Positions 19,361 to 28,837 are shown, counted from the stretch's first letter. The stretch: 64,000 nt of DNA from Carbonactinospora thermoautotrophica (GCF_001543895.1 NZ_JYIJ01000015.1:303674-367673), one strand, 5' to 3'. Translations and numbers: made by a program. The notes: generated by a model not told the origin, from the letters alone.

Positions 19361-20760
19361 TAGAACAGCCCGAAGCCGCTGCGCGCCCAGTCGTGCATCC
19401 TGAGCACGGCCACACAGAGCGGCACGACGGACGCCAGGACCACGCCCTCGAAGATCTCCATCGCGCGGCCCCAGAACGGCGAGATCTGCCGTCCGGGCAG
19501 GGTGATGCCCACCAACGCGAACAGCACCGCGGCGACGGCCGTGGTGCCGAAGATCCAGGTCGTCCGGTCCAGGTTGGAGTTCGACGCGCTCAGGGTCAGG
19601 CCGAGCTCCAGCAGCAGCAGCCCGACGACGCCGCCGCCAGCCAGCAGGATGACCTCGGTGGCCTGCCGGAATATCCGCGCCCGGCCGAACATCGCGACCG
19701 CGATCACCGCGGTGAGGATGCGCGCCCACAGGTCGTTGGAGAAGCCCAGGATGCCCAGCGACACGACCAGCACCAGCACGCACGCGCCGACAAGGCCGAC
19801 GAGCACCTCGTGTCCCCGGTTGGCCTGTGCCTTGATCAGCGCGACGTCGACCTCCTCGTCCGGCTCGTCGCTCGCCTCCGGCACGGTGAACGTGTCCGGA
19901 ATCTTGGCCCAGCGGGCGGCCAGACCCGGCAGGAAGCCGATCAGGGCCAGCGCCAGCGTCGCGGTCACCGCGGCGACCTTGGTCACCGAGGCCTCGGTGA
20001 ACAACGCGATCAGGCCGCTGACCATACCGATGACAGAGGCCAGCGCCGCGCTGAAGAAAATGGCGTCCCGGTACGGGAGGAGCAACGCCGCGATCACCGC
20101 CGCGACGAGCAGCGTCACGGAAGCCGTGGTGAAGTGCCCCCGGCCAGGCCCGAACCCCTCCTGGACCGGCAGGATGCCAAGGCCCGCCACGAACGCGTGC
20201 GGCAGCGCGCCGGCGCAGACCACGGCGCCGGACACGTGGTCGTCGTACACCAGCGCGCGGGCGGCGCCGACGGACAGCAGGACGATCGCCATGACGCCGG
20301 CGAGGATCGCCGGGACGCCGTGGATGTCCCCGCCCGAGCCGGCCCGCCAGAGCACGAACGCCGACAGGTACATGAACAGCGCCGCGCCGGACAGGGCGAC
20401 GGCGCGCAGCATGCGGTCGTTCCACAGCCGGGAATTGCTCTCGACCGCGCCGGCGATCGCTTCGACCACGTCGTCGTAGACGATGGGCGGCTGCTGCTCG
20501 GCCTTGGAACGCAGGTAGAGGATCTCCCCGTTGCGCACGCCCTGGGCGGCGAGGCTCAGCGCCGGGTCCAGCGGATCCTGGCCGAAGCGCGACAGGTTGA
20601 AACCCCGGTGCGCCTCCGCGCTCTGCGTCTGGTCGGTGAGCCGGACGATATCCGGCATGATCTCCGAGAGCGGGACATCTTCCGGCAGCGCCACGTCGAC
20701 CCGGATGTGCGGCGCGACGATCGTGACGCGACAAAAGCCGGTCATGACGCTCGCTGACAC
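19360..20760 (-). CDS. eccD: Type VII secretion integral membrane protein EccD
   Basis: A 466-residue channel subunit of the ESX/type VII secretion core complex. The N-terminal 90 residues form the ubiquitin-like domain (CRVTIVAPHIRVDVALPEDVPLSEIMPDIV). About eleven hydrophobic helices follow from residue 120, split by a hydrophilic loop near 290-325 (PEASDEPDEEVDVALIKAQANRGHE). It starts at GTG 20760, divergent from eccC. Its stop is TAA made from the IS target TA plus the first A of the IS; joining the two flanks across the element restores a TAG at the same codon, so the protein sequence is unchanged. Its own terminator now lies on the far side of the IS. Confidence 0.93.
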   Translation of the reverse strand: MSASVMTGFCRVTIVAPHIRVDVALPEDVPLSEIMPDIVRLTDQTQSAEAHRGFNLSRFGQDPLDPALSLAAQGVRNGEILYLRSKAEQQPPIVYDDVVEAIAGAVESNSRLWNDRMLRAVALSGAALFMYLSAFVLWRAGSGGDIHGVPAILAGVMAIVLLSVGAARALVYDDHVSGAVVCAGALPHAFVAGLGILPVQEGFGPGRGHFTTASVTLLVAAVIAALLLPYRDAIFFSAALASVIGMVSGLIALFTEASVTKVAAVTATLALALIGFLPGLAARWAKIPDTFTVPEASDEPDEEVDVALIKAQANRGHEVLVGLVGACVLVLVVSLGILGFSNDLWARILTAVIAVAMFGRARIFRQATEVILLAGGGVVGLLLLELGLTLSASNSNLDRTTWIFGTTAVAAVLFALVGITLPGRQISPFWGRAMEIFEGVVLASVVPLCVAVLRMHDWARSGFGLF

Positions 20761-20786
20761 CGAACAACTCCTTCCTCACTCTGTCT

Positions 20787-20806
20787 TGTGGGGAACGTCC
20801 CCCACA
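20787..20806. promoter_or_regulatory. Inverted repeat TGTGGGG-N6-CCCCACA beside eccD
   Basis: A perfect 7-6-7 inverted repeat starting 27 bp upstream of the eccD start codon. Its arms are identical to those of the repeat upstream of eccC. Candidate operator or leader hairpin. Confidence 0.5.
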
Positions 20807-21122
20807 CCCCCGCGGAGGTCGCGGTGTCCGGAGTTCCCCCGCGTACGGCCCAGCCGATGTCTACCGGCTCCGCGCGGGGTGAAAAAGCCCCGCACCCCGG
20901 TAGGCGACAGTGACTTTACGGGGTCACGGCCACGAGCCGCGCGCCGAGTGGTCATTCGGCCCTAGTATCGGCTATTGCACGGCGTCCGGAGATCCATAAT
21001 TCCGTACGGCGCCGGCCCGGCGACCACCCTCACGGGGGCGGGACAGGGGGTGTGGGGGCTTTCCGTCACACGGCTCGTTCGCGCATCTGTGGGGGCCGCT
21101 CGGCGAGTTTGTCAGCGGGGGG

Positions 21123-21140
21123 TGTGGGGCCGTCCCCACA
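21123..21140. promoter_or_regulatory. Inverted repeat TGTGGGG-N4-CCCCACA beside eccC
   Basis: A perfect 7-4-7 inverted repeat ending 33 bp upstream of the eccC start codon, with the same arms as the one near eccD. The paired placement supports coordinated control of the two divergent units. Confidence 0.5.
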
Positions 21141-21173
21141 TCACTCAGGGAGATCGATGAGGCTGGTCCCGAG

Positions 21174-24100
21174 ATGAGTGTCACCATCGTCAAGCGACCA
21201 CCGCGGGTACCCCCACCCACGGTTCCGTCGGAGGAGATCGTTCTCCAGCCTCCGCCGGAACTCCCGCGGATGGGCGACCGCGGCAGCTGGTTGATGAACG
21301 CCCTGCCGATGGTGGGCGGTCTCGCCTCCGTCGGAGTCATGTTCACCGGTCAACGGAACGTCGCCCTGTACGCGATGAGTGGACTGATGCTGATGTCCAC
21401 CATCGGGTACATCGTCATCGCGTTCGTCCGCCAGCGCCAGCAGCGCACCGAGAAGATGGTGGACGTCCGGCGCGACTACCTGCGGTACCTCAGCCAGACC
21501 CGCAAGCACGTCCGGCGGGTGGCCGCCCGGCAGCGCGAGGCGCAACTGTTCATCCACCCCGACCCGGACCAGCTCTGGTCAGTGGTCTCGGCGAGCGACC
21601 GGTTGTGGGAGCGCCGCCCCGCCGACCCGGACTTCGCGCAGGTCCGGGTAGGTCTCGGCGACCAGCTGCTGGCGACGCCGCTGCGCGCCCCGGAAACGGC
21701 TCCGCTGGACGAGCTGGAGCCGGTCAGCGCCGAAGCGCTGCGCCGCTTCCTGCGGACGCACGGGACGCTGGAAGAACTGCCGATGGCGATCTCGTTGCGC
21801 GCCTTCCACCGTGTCTTCGTGGTCGGCGAGCCGGACCAAGCCCGTGGCCAGGTGCGCGCGATGCTCGCCCAGCTCATGACCTTCCATTCGCCCGAGGACC
21901 TGCAGATCGCGATCTGCACCAACTCGCGGAACCTGAACGAGTGGGACTGGGTCAAGTGGCTGCCCCACGCCCAGCACCCCAAGTTGACCGACGCGACCGG
22001 GCCGGTGCGGATGGTGTCCGAGAACCTCGAGCAGATCGAGCACTGGCTGCCCGACCTGTCCAACCGGCCGCGGTTCACCCGGGACGCGCAGCCGCTGTTC
22101 GACCAGCCGCACCTGGTGGTCGTGATCGACGAGGGGTACGTACCGGTCGACTGCCTGCTCGCCTCGTACGACGGGCTGCTCGGCGTGACCGTCATCGAGG
22201 TCAACCCGACCAACTACGAGGACCTGCCGCGCGGCGGCCTGCGGATCACCACCCAGGACGGCAAGACGTACCTGGAGGCCGCGTCCGGCGCGGCCTACCA
22301 GGGCCGCGGCGACTGGCTGTCGCTGCCGCAGGCCGAGTCGCTCGCCCGCCAGCTCGCGCCGCTGCGCCTGTCGAACGCAGCGGACGACGAGCCGCTGCTG
22401 GCGAACCTGTCGTTCACGGACCTGATGGGCCTCAACGACGCGGCCGACGTCAACCCGGCCAAGCAGTGGCGGCGCCTCGCCCCGCACGAGAAGCTGCGCG
22501 TGCCGATCGGCGTCGGCGAGACCGGCGAACCGGTCGAGCTGGACCTCAAGGAGGCCTCGCTCAACGGCATGGGCCCGCACGGCCTGTGCATCGGCGCGAC
22601 CGGTTCCGGTAAGTCGGAGCTGCTGCGCACCCTCGTGCTGGCCCTGGCGATCACGCACTCGTCGGAGATCCTGAACTTCGTCCTCACCGACTTCAAGGGC
22701 GGTGCGACGTTCCAGGGCATGGAGGACATGCCGCACGTCGCGGCGGTCATCACCAACCTCGCGGACGACCTCACCATGGTCGACCGGATGCAGGACGCCA
22801 TCTCCGGTGAGATACTGCGCCGCCAGACCGTCCTGAATCAGGCCGGGTACAAGAACATCCACGACTACGAGCGCGCCCGCGAGACCGGCACCGCGCTGGA
22901 GCCGCTGCCGTCGCTGCTCATCATCGTCGACGAGTTTTCCGAGCTGCTGACGGCGAAGCCCGACTTCATCGACATGTTCCTCCAGATCGGCCGGGTCGGC
23001 CGGTCGCTGGGCGTGCACCTGCTGCTCGCCTCGCAGCGGCTGGAGTCGGGCAAGATCCGCGGCCTGGAAGCCTTCCTCTCCTACCGGATCGGCCTGAAGA
23101 CCTTCAACGCGGCCGAGTCGCGGGAGGTCCTCGGCGTGCCGGACGCGTACACGCTGCCGCCGGTGCCCGGTTCCGGTTACCTCAAGTCCGACACCGAGAA
23201 CTTGGTGCGGTTCAAGGCCGCGTACGTCTCCGGCCCCTATAAGCCCAGCGGCGGCGCCAGCCCGGAGCAGCGGGTCGACAGCACGCGCAAGCCGGTGCTC
23301 TTCTCCACCACGTACGTCCCCCTTCAGGAGGAGCAGCAGCAGGCTCAGATCGCGGTGGCGCAGCCGGAAACGGCCAAGACCCAGGAGAAGACCGTACTCC
23401 AGGTCATCGTCGAGCGGCTCAAGGGCCAGGGTCCGCCCGCCCACCAGGTCTGGCTCCCGCCGCTCAAGGAGCCGCCCACGCTGGACAAGCTCCTGGGCGA
23501 GCTGCAGGTCACCCCGGATCGCGGCCTGCAGGCGGTGCATCTGCCGCTGGGTCGCCTCGCGGCGCCGATCGGCATCAAGGACAATCCGGCGAACCAGTCG
23601 CGCGACCCGCTCTGGATCAACATGACCCGGGGCTCGGAGGGCCACGCCCTCATCGTCGGCGGCCCGCAGTCCGGCAAGAGCACGCTCCTGCGGACCGTGA
23701 TCTGCGCGCTCGCGCTCACCCACACGCCGCAGGAGGTGCAGTTCTACTGCCTGGACTTCGGCGGTGGCGCGCTGATGACCCTGCAGAGCCTGCCGCACGT
23801 CGGCGCAGTCGCCGGCCGGCTCGACGCCGAGCTGGTGCGCCGCGTCCTCAGCGAGATGCTCGCGATCATCGAGAAGCGCGAGCAGCTGTTCGTCCAGCAC
23901 CAGATCGACTCGATCGAGACGTTCCGGCAGAAGCGGGCCAACGGCGAGATCGAGGACCCCTACGGCGACGTGTTCCTCGTCGTCGACGGCTGGCTCACCC
24001 TCAAGCAGGACTTCGAGCTGCTGGAGCAGGAGATCGTCGAGATCGCCTCGCGCGGTCTGTCGTTCGGCGTCCACGTGGTCATCGCCGCCAACCGGTGGGC

Positions 24101-25127
24101 GGAGATCAAGCCCGCGCTCAAAGACCAGATCGGCACCCGGCTCGAGCTGCGGCTCGGCGACCCGATGGAGTCCGACGTCGACCGGAAGATCGCGGCGAAC
24201 GTCCCGAACGGCGCGCCGGGCCGCGGCCTCGCCCCGGACAAGCTGCACTTCCTGGCAGCGGTCCCGCGGATCGACGGCCAGGAGACCGACCTGGGCCTCG
24301 CCGACGGCGTGGCGCACCTGGTGCAGGCGGTCACCCAGGCCTGGCAGGACCGGCCGGCCGCGCCGCGGGTGCGCACGCTGCCGCTCATGCTCCCGTTCAA
24401 GGAGCTGCCGGTGGCCGGCCAGGACACCGAGCGCGGCGTGCCGATCGGCATCGACGAAACCCGGCTCGCCCCGGTGTACCTGGACTTCGACGCCGACCCG
24501 CACTTCATCGTGTTCGGCGACAGCGAGGCGGGAAAGACGAACTTCCTGCGCATGCTCGCGCGCGGCATCACCGACCGGTACCCGCCGGACAAGGCGCGGC
24601 TGCTCGTCGTCGACTACCGGCACACCCTGCTCAACCAGGTCAACCCCGAGCACCTGCTCTACTACGCGCCGGCCGCCCCGGGCGTGCAGGCGATGGTCAA
24701 CGACCTCAAGACCGCGCTCACCAAGCGCATCCCGGGTCCGGACGTCACCCCGGAGCAGGTACGGGACCGCAGCTGGTGGAGCGGCCCCGACGTTTTCATC
24801 ATCGTCGACGACTACGATCTGGTGGTCACCTCCAGCGGCAACCCGCTCGCGCCGCTGGTCGAGTTCCTGCCGCTGGCCAGGGACGTCGGCCTGCACGTCA
24901 TCCTCGCCCGCCGCACCGGCGGCGCCGGCCGGGCGATGTTCGAGCCGATGCTGCAGCGGCTCAAGGATCTCGGCACCCCAGGCCTGCTGCTGTCCGGCGC
25001 GCGCGAGGAAGGCGCCCTGCTCGGCAACGTCAAGCCGTCGCCGCAGCCACCCGGCCGAGGCGTGCTGGTCACCCGCAAGCGGGGTGCCCAGCTGGTGCAG
25101 ACGGCCTACCTGCCCGCGCCCCGCTGA
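21174..25127 (+). CDS. eccC: Type VII secretion motor ATPase EccC (fused EccCa/EccCb)
   Basis: The 1317-residue FtsK/SpoIIIE-type motor drives substrate export. Two membrane helices (about 40-60 and 62-82) precede three tandem ATPase domains. Their Walker A motifs are GATGSGKSE (about 473), GGPQSGKST (about 829) and GDSEAGKTN (about 1114), with Walker B segments LLIIVDEFSELL, VFLVVDGW and VFIIVDDYD. Domain 1, which powers secretion in studied systems, looks intact. Domain 2 has VDG where many ATPases have DD or DE, consistent with the regulatory substrate-binding role known for EccC C-terminal domains. The single-chain form is streptomycete-like; mycobacterial ESX-1 splits it into two proteins. 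A strong terminator follows. Confidence 0.96.
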   Translation: MSVTIVKRPPRVPPPTVPSEEIVLQPPPELPRMGDRGSWLMNALPMVGGLASVGVMFTGQRNVALYAMSGLMLMSTIGYIVIAFVRQRQQRTEKMVDVRRDYLRYLSQTRKHVRRVAARQREAQLFIHPDPDQLWSVVSASDRLWERRPADPDFAQVRVGLGDQLLATPLRAPETAPLDELEPVSAEALRRFLRTHGTLEELPMAISLRAFHRVFVVGEPDQARGQVRAMLAQLMTFHSPEDLQIAICTNSRNLNEWDWVKWLPHAQHPKLTDATGPVRMVSENLEQIEHWLPDLSNRPRFTRDAQPLFDQPHLVVVIDEGYVPVDCLLASYDGLLGVTVIEVNPTNYEDLPRGGLRITTQDGKTYLEAASGAAYQGRGDWLSLPQAESLARQLAPLRLSNAADDEPLLANLSFTDLMGLNDAADVNPAKQWRRLAPHEKLRVPIGVGETGEPVELDLKEASLNGMGPHGLCIGATGSGKSELLRTLVLALAITHSSEILNFVLTDFKGGATFQGMEDMPHVAAVITNLADDLTMVDRMQDAISGEILRRQTVLNQAGYKNIHDYERARETGTALEPLPSLLIIVDEFSELLTAKPDFIDMFLQIGRVGRSLGVHLLLASQRLESGKIRGLEAFLSYRIGLKTFNAAESREVLGVPDAYTLPPVPGSGYLKSDTENLVRFKAAYVSGPYKPSGGASPEQRVDSTRKPVLFSTTYVPLQEEQQQAQIAVAQPETAKTQEKTVLQVIVERLKGQGPPAHQVWLPPLKEPPTLDKLLGELQVTPDRGLQAVHLPLGRLAAPIGIKDNPANQSRDPLWINMTRGSEGHALIVGGPQSGKSTLLRTVICALALTHTPQEVQFYCLDFGGGALMTLQSLPHVGAVAGRLDAELVRRVLSEMLAIIEKREQLFVQHQIDSIETFRQKRANGEIEDPYGDVFLVVDGWLTLKQDFELLEQEIVEIASRGLSFGVHVVIAANRWAEIKPALKDQIGTRLELRLGDPMESDVDRKIAANVPNGAPGRGLAPDKLHFLAAVPRIDGQETDLGLADGVAHLVQAVTQAWQDRPAAPRVRTLPLMLPFKELPVAGQDTERGVPIGIDETRLAPVYLDFDADPHFIVFGDSEAGKTNFLRMLARGITDRYPPDKARLLVVDYRHTLLNQVNPEHLLYYAPAAPGVQAMVNDLKTALTKRIPGPDVTPEQVRDRSWWSGPDVFIIVDDYDLVVTSSGNPLAPLVEFLPLARDVGLHVILARRTGGAGRAMFEPMLQRLKDLGTPGLLLSGAREEGALLGNVKPSPQPPGRGVLVTRKRGAQLVQTAYLPAPR

Positions 25128-25139
25128 GTCCGCTGGCCC

Positions 25140-25181
25140 GGGGCCGGCGCCTCTTCCCGAGGCGCCGGCCCCGCGGCTTTT
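25140..25181 (+). terminator. Rho-independent terminator of eccC
   Basis: A perfect 13-bp GC stem (GGGGCCGGCGCCT / AGGCGCCGGCCCC, 25140-25152 and 25160-25172) with a 7-base loop is followed by GCGGCTTTTCG. It begins 13 bp past the eccC stop, in the gap before the convergent mycP. Confidence 0.9.
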
Positions 25182-25385
25182 CGCACAGCTTCGTGGGGGA
25201 GCGTAACGGTCGCGGACTGGCCGGCGGGGCCTGTTCCGCCCGGGAAGCCGGAAGGCGGCTTCATGGCCGCTCGGCGGCCCGTTCAGGGTCTGTGAAACTC
25301 GCCCAACCGCGCGGCAGCAGTCATCCGCGAGGGCAGGCTGCGGCGGTCGTCAAGGCCGCCCGGTTCACGGGAGGGTCAGTCGACC

Positions 25386-26612
25386 TTACAGCGCGGTCGC
25401 GTTCATCCGCCGGCGCCGGGCAGCGGCATCCTTGGCTACCACGGCGGCGAAGGAGAGCGCGGTCACCAGGCCGAGGCCGATGACAACCGTGAGCGAGGCG
25501 CCGACCCGCTCACGCTTCTCCGCTGCGGACAGGCGCTCGATCGGCCAGATGGGCACGTACTCCGGATTCACGTTCGCGCTGAGATCGAACCTGGGCAGCT
25601 GCTGGGGCGGCGTGAGCACGGCCCGCCTCGCGTTGACCACCCCCCAGCCGGCGGACTCGCTCCAACCGTTGCCCACCCGGTCCGCAGTCGCGATGAGCCG
25701 TCGGGCGATGTCCGCCGGCTTCTCGTTCGGCCACCGCTCGCGGATGAGCGCCACCACGCCGGTGACGTAGGGAGCGGCGAAGCTCGTGCCGTTGTACATG
25801 CAGTGGCCGCCGCGCGGGTGAGTGGTGACCATGTTCACGCCCGGGGCCAGCAGGTCCATCCAGGGGCCGTAGCCGGAGAAGTCCGCGGGCGAGTTACCGT
25901 CGTTGGACGCGCCCACGCTGATGATCCGCTCGTCCGCCGCCGGCCAGGGCTTGCGGTTGCGGTCGGTGCCGTCGTTGCCCGCGGCCGCGATGATCACCAC
26001 GTTCTTCCGGAGCGCGTTGCTGATCGCGGTGTACAGGTGCACCGGGGGTGGGTCGTCCGGGCTCTTGGCGAACGCTGCCTGGGAGATGTTGATGATGTCC
26101 GCGCCCTGCGCCACCGCCCAGTTGATCGCCGCGGCCATGTTCTCGCTGTCGCCGCGCTTTCCGTCGTTCTGCCGGATCGGCAGGATCTGGGCGCCGGGCG
26201 CGATGCCGACGACTCCGGTGCCGTTCATCGGCTTGGCGGCGATGACACCCGCCACTGCGGTGCCATGCCCGGCGTCGTCGAACTGAGCGTTGGGCATCCC
26301 GTCAAGGAAATCCTTGCCGGGCAGGAGGTTGCCCTTCAGTTGCGGGACCGGCTGCACCCCGGAGTCGATGACCGCGACCTTGACGTTCTTGCCGGTAGCC
26401 TCCCGCCACAGGTCCTTGAGGCTGCTGCGCCTCACCCACCAGGGGGTGCCCTCCCAAGGGGCGATGCCCGGGCATTCCTGGCCCTGCTGCAGCTCGGCAC
26501 GGAGCGCGGTCTGAGTGCTCGCCGGCCGGGACCGGTCGAGTGGAGTGGCGGTAGCAGCAAGACAGGAGGCGCCGACCAGGACAGCGGCAGCGCGCAGTAC
26601 CACGGTCTTCAT
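25386..26612 (-). CDS. mycP: Type VII secretion-associated subtilisin-like serine protease (mycosin)
   Basis: The 408-residue mycosin is a membrane-anchored extracytoplasmic protease required for ESX stability. It has an N-terminal signal peptide (about 1-22), and the catalytic triad is complete: Asp83 (VIDSGV), His116 (GHGTAVAG) and Ser277 (NGTSFAAP). The oxyanion asparagine lies in AAAGNDG (about residue 213). A C-terminal membrane helix (about 370-390) ends in a basic tail. It starts at ATG 26612 and lies downstream of eccB on the same strand, separated by a 350-bp gap; it is convergent with eccC. Confidence 0.95.
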   Translation of the reverse strand: MKTVVLRAAAVLVGASCLAATATPLDRSRPASTQTALRAELQQGQECPGIAPWEGTPWWVRRSSLKDLWREATGKNVKVAVIDSGVQPVPQLKGNLLPGKDFLDGMPNAQFDDAGHGTAVAGVIAAKPMNGTGVVGIAPGAQILPIRQNDGKRGDSENMAAAINWAVAQGADIINISQAAFAKSPDDPPPVHLYTAISNALRKNVVIIAAAGNDGTDRNRKPWPAADERIISVGASNDGNSPADFSGYGPWMDLLAPGVNMVTTHPRGGHCMYNGTSFAAPYVTGVVALIRERWPNEKPADIARRLIATADRVGNGWSESAGWGVVNARRAVLTPPQQLPRFDLSANVNPEYVPIWPIERLSAAEKRERVGASLTVVIGLGLVTALSFAAVVAKDAAARRRRMNATAL

Positions 26613-26962
26613 GGAGCCGGTTGCCCTCCCCCGCGATCGAGCCTGTGGATCTTGTCCGGTAGAGCCCTGCCATCGCGGTCAGGCAGCGCGGATCGAGCAG
26701 GGCCGGATCAAGCACTGCAGAGCATACAGATCCGCCGTGCGACGACTCCACGGTCGGTCGTCACGTCCCGCTGCCGGGCGATGCGGCCGTACCGGCTCCC
26801 ACCTGCGGGCGTGGTGGACGTGGCACAGCGTCGAGGCGACCGCGCCGACCAGCAGATCGACAACGGAATCGGCCGACTACAGCGGGCGGCGATCGACCGG
26901 TGCCTCACCGGCAGGCGAGGGACGGCACCGGCCACCCCTCGCATCACACCACCGCGGCCGGG
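26613..26962 (-). other. Gap between eccB and mycP
   Basis: No convincing gene in 350 bp. ESX loci often carry WXG100 or related substrate genes between core genes, but no reading frame here shows a WxG motif, and the longest candidate (26708-26947, minus) has an Arg/Cys-rich composition unlike a real protein. The mycP ribosome site (GGGAGGG) lies at its left end. Confidence 0.5.
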
Positions 26963-28654
26963 TCACTGCCGGGGCGGGCCGCCCTGATCACCGTTGCGCT
27001 GCCGGTTGTCACCGCGGTTGCCCTTGTCCTGGGTGGCACCGCCCTGGCCCGGGAACGCGCACGGGTTCTTGCCGTCGGGCGTGGTCGCGCAGCCAGCCGC
27101 CTGCGGGTTGTGCTCCTGACTCGCCATGCGCGGCTCGAGGGCGGGCCCGCTCACGAGCAACCGGGTCCAAGACTCCGGGATCTTGGGGATGTCCCGCAGG
27201 TTCTTGAACTGGAAGCCCAGTCGGGCGACCGCGTCGGCCACGGTCTGCTGCTGTCCGGAGTTCTGCTCGGCCCCGGTGGTGACGGGCACCGGATACGTCG
27301 ACACCTGGTACTTCACGCCCGGTTCGGTCACCAGATAGACGGAGCCGCTCTTGACGTCGTTCTGGGCGACCGCCTGGACCAGGGCGCCCTTGCCGCGCGG
27401 GACCACGATTTGGTCGGCGATCGCGGCGTCGGTCGGATGGGCCACGGGCTGCGGCAGTTGACCCCGCACCGACGGGAGCGCGTTCGCCGCGGCCAGGGTG
27501 ACGATCGGCGTGTCGCCCTCGCCGAACCGGCCGGTGAAGGTCGAGCAGAGCACGTGCCGCTCTTTGTTCATGAACCTCTTGTTGACCCAGCGGGTGATGT
27601 TGTTCGGCCAGTTGCTGTCCTCGGGGACGCTGTGTTGGACGGTGCGAGCGGAGCTGATCTCCGCGGCGTCGACCTCGACGATCTCGGGCGGCCTGCCCCC
27701 GTAGGCCTTAGCGAGGCGCTGGTCGGCCCTCAGCAGCAGCGCGGTGGTCCGCTTGATGTTCTGGATCCCGTTCCGCGTGACGATGAAGTAACGGTTGCTG
27801 TCCTTCACGTGGCCGATCTGGCCCACCCGCTGGAGCTTGCCCGGGACGCTGGCGTCCGCCGGTGCCGCCTGTCCGGCGCCGGACACCGTGGGCGGGGCGA
27901 GCGGATTGCCCAGGGGGATCGTCTCCAGCCAGGCCGGGTCGACCAGTTGCACCCGGTCCCCGTCGTACTCCAAGACGTTGAGATGGTTCCTCTGGATCTC
28001 GAACCGGTGCCCGTTCGCCAGCAGCCAGTACGTGCTGGCGCCCGGGGTCTGGACGACCGCCGCGTCGGTTTCCTTCAACTGGTCGTCCTTCGCGGTCGGG
28101 ACTCCGATGAACAGCGTCTCGACCGTCAGCTTCCCGGTTCCCTCGGTGTAGCCCGTCTCGTCCGGCACCGTGTTCCCGGACTCGGGGTCGGGGTAGGTGC
28201 AGGCCGTCCAGTCGCTGTTGAGCAGGTCTTTCTGTTTGGGGACGTCGTCCGGGGCGTCCACGATGCCGACCGGCAGCCCCTTGTCCTTCTTGTCGATGAC
28301 CTTCTGGCTCACCACCACGATGTCGAAGTTGTTCGGGTCGGTGAGCAGCCGCGCGGAGGCCACGTTGAGGACCGGGTGGAGCTTGCCGTCCCCCATGAAC
28401 ACGTAGCGCGCGCCGGTCTCCTTGCTGATGATCAGTTTGCCCTCGTTCCAGTTCGGCGGCGCGCTCGGCCGCAGGGCGCCGTAGAAGGCGAAACCGGCCA
28501 GGATGACGGCGGCCAGCCCGGCGCTGCTGAGGAAGTTCTTCAACGGTCGCGGGGCGCCTTCCTCAGTCCCCCCCTTCTCGGCCTGCAAGAACGCGGCCAC
28601 GACACGCCGCCGCGCGAACAGGTAGGCGTCGAACTGGTCCCGACGCGAAACCAT
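26963..28654 (-). CDS. eccB: Type VII secretion protein EccB
   Basis: A 563-residue core subunit. The short cytoplasmic N-terminus starts MVSRRDQFDAYLFARRRVVAAFL, a typical EccB opening. A single membrane helix (about residues 43-62) follows, then a large extracytoplasmic region with R1-R4 type repeats (for example YVFMGDGKLHPVLNVASARLL and YWLLANGHRFEI). Two cysteines (CTYP and VLCS regions) may form the conserved disulfide. The C-terminal about 50 residues are Gly/Gln/Asn-rich and low-complexity with an extra Cys pair (AGCATTPDGKNPCAF). It starts at ATG 28654, divergent from eccE. Confidence 0.95.
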   Translation of the reverse strand: MVSRRDQFDAYLFARRRVVAAFLQAEKGGTEEGAPRPLKNFLSSAGLAAVILAGFAFYGALRPSAPPNWNEGKLIISKETGARYVFMGDGKLHPVLNVASARLLTDPNNFDIVVVSQKVIDKKDKGLPVGIVDAPDDVPKQKDLLNSDWTACTYPDPESGNTVPDETGYTEGTGKLTVETLFIGVPTAKDDQLKETDAAVVQTPGASTYWLLANGHRFEIQRNHLNVLEYDGDRVQLVDPAWLETIPLGNPLAPPTVSGAGQAAPADASVPGKLQRVGQIGHVKDSNRYFIVTRNGIQNIKRTTALLLRADQRLAKAYGGRPPEIVEVDAAEISSARTVQHSVPEDSNWPNNITRWVNKRFMNKERHVLCSTFTGRFGEGDTPIVTLAAANALPSVRGQLPQPVAHPTDAAIADQIVVPRGKGALVQAVAQNDVKSGSVYLVTEPGVKYQVSTYPVPVTTGAEQNSGQQQTVADAVARLGFQFKNLRDIPKIPESWTRLLVSGPALEPRMASQEHNPQAAGCATTPDGKNPCAFPGQGGATQDKGNRGDNRQRNGDQGGPPRQ

Positions 28655-28837
28655 GAATCTCCCCGTGTGTCCGGATCACCAACGATTCCCAAGGCGCGCC
28701 CTCTACTATGCGACAGAGATCCGCATCTGAGGACAGGTACCGCGGGTACGGCCCGTACGATACGACGCCAGAGCCTGTCGCGGACAGTCGAAGCGGCCGG
28801 ATATCACCGATGAGTAGAGGGGTTTTAGCGAGGGGGC
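28655..28837. promoter_or_regulatory. eccB-eccE divergent control region with shared AGTAGAGGG element
   Basis: AGTAGAGGG occurs upstream of both genes in the same orientation relative to each. On the plus strand it lies at 28813-28821 (17 bp before the eccE ATG); on the minus strand at 28707-28699 (45 bp before the eccB ATG). Other symmetrical GGTAC/GTACC segments lie between. Promoters for both units must be in this 183-bp gap. Confidence 0.45.

Larger units (their letters stand above)
20761..21173. promoter_or_regulatory. eccD-eccC divergent control region
   Basis: A 413-bp region with no gene. It contains two similar inverted repeats, one beside each start (20787-20806 and 21123-21140), further TGTGGGGG half-sites around 21050 and 21090, and a small hairpin (GCGGGG...CCCCGC) near 20877. 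I cannot name a regulator. Promoters for both T7SS arms must lie here. Confidence 0.6.

Noticed and set aside
18453..19375. GAACAGCCC on both sides of the IS element as a target duplication
   Set aside because: The copies are not adjacent to both IS ends (the left copy is a few bases away). The TA directly at both ends fits the IS5-type duplication better, so the nonamer repeat pre-dates the insertion or is coincidental.
19346..20779. A second 477-codon minus frame over eccD
   Set aside because: It is a shifted frame of eccD with an Arg/Gly/Ala-rich product; the EccD frame contains the recognisable ubiquitin-like and membrane segments.
26613..26962. A WXG100 gene in the eccB-mycP gap
   Set aside because: No frame contains WxG or a helical 100-residue protein; the 79-codon minus frame is Arg/Cys-rich and implausible.
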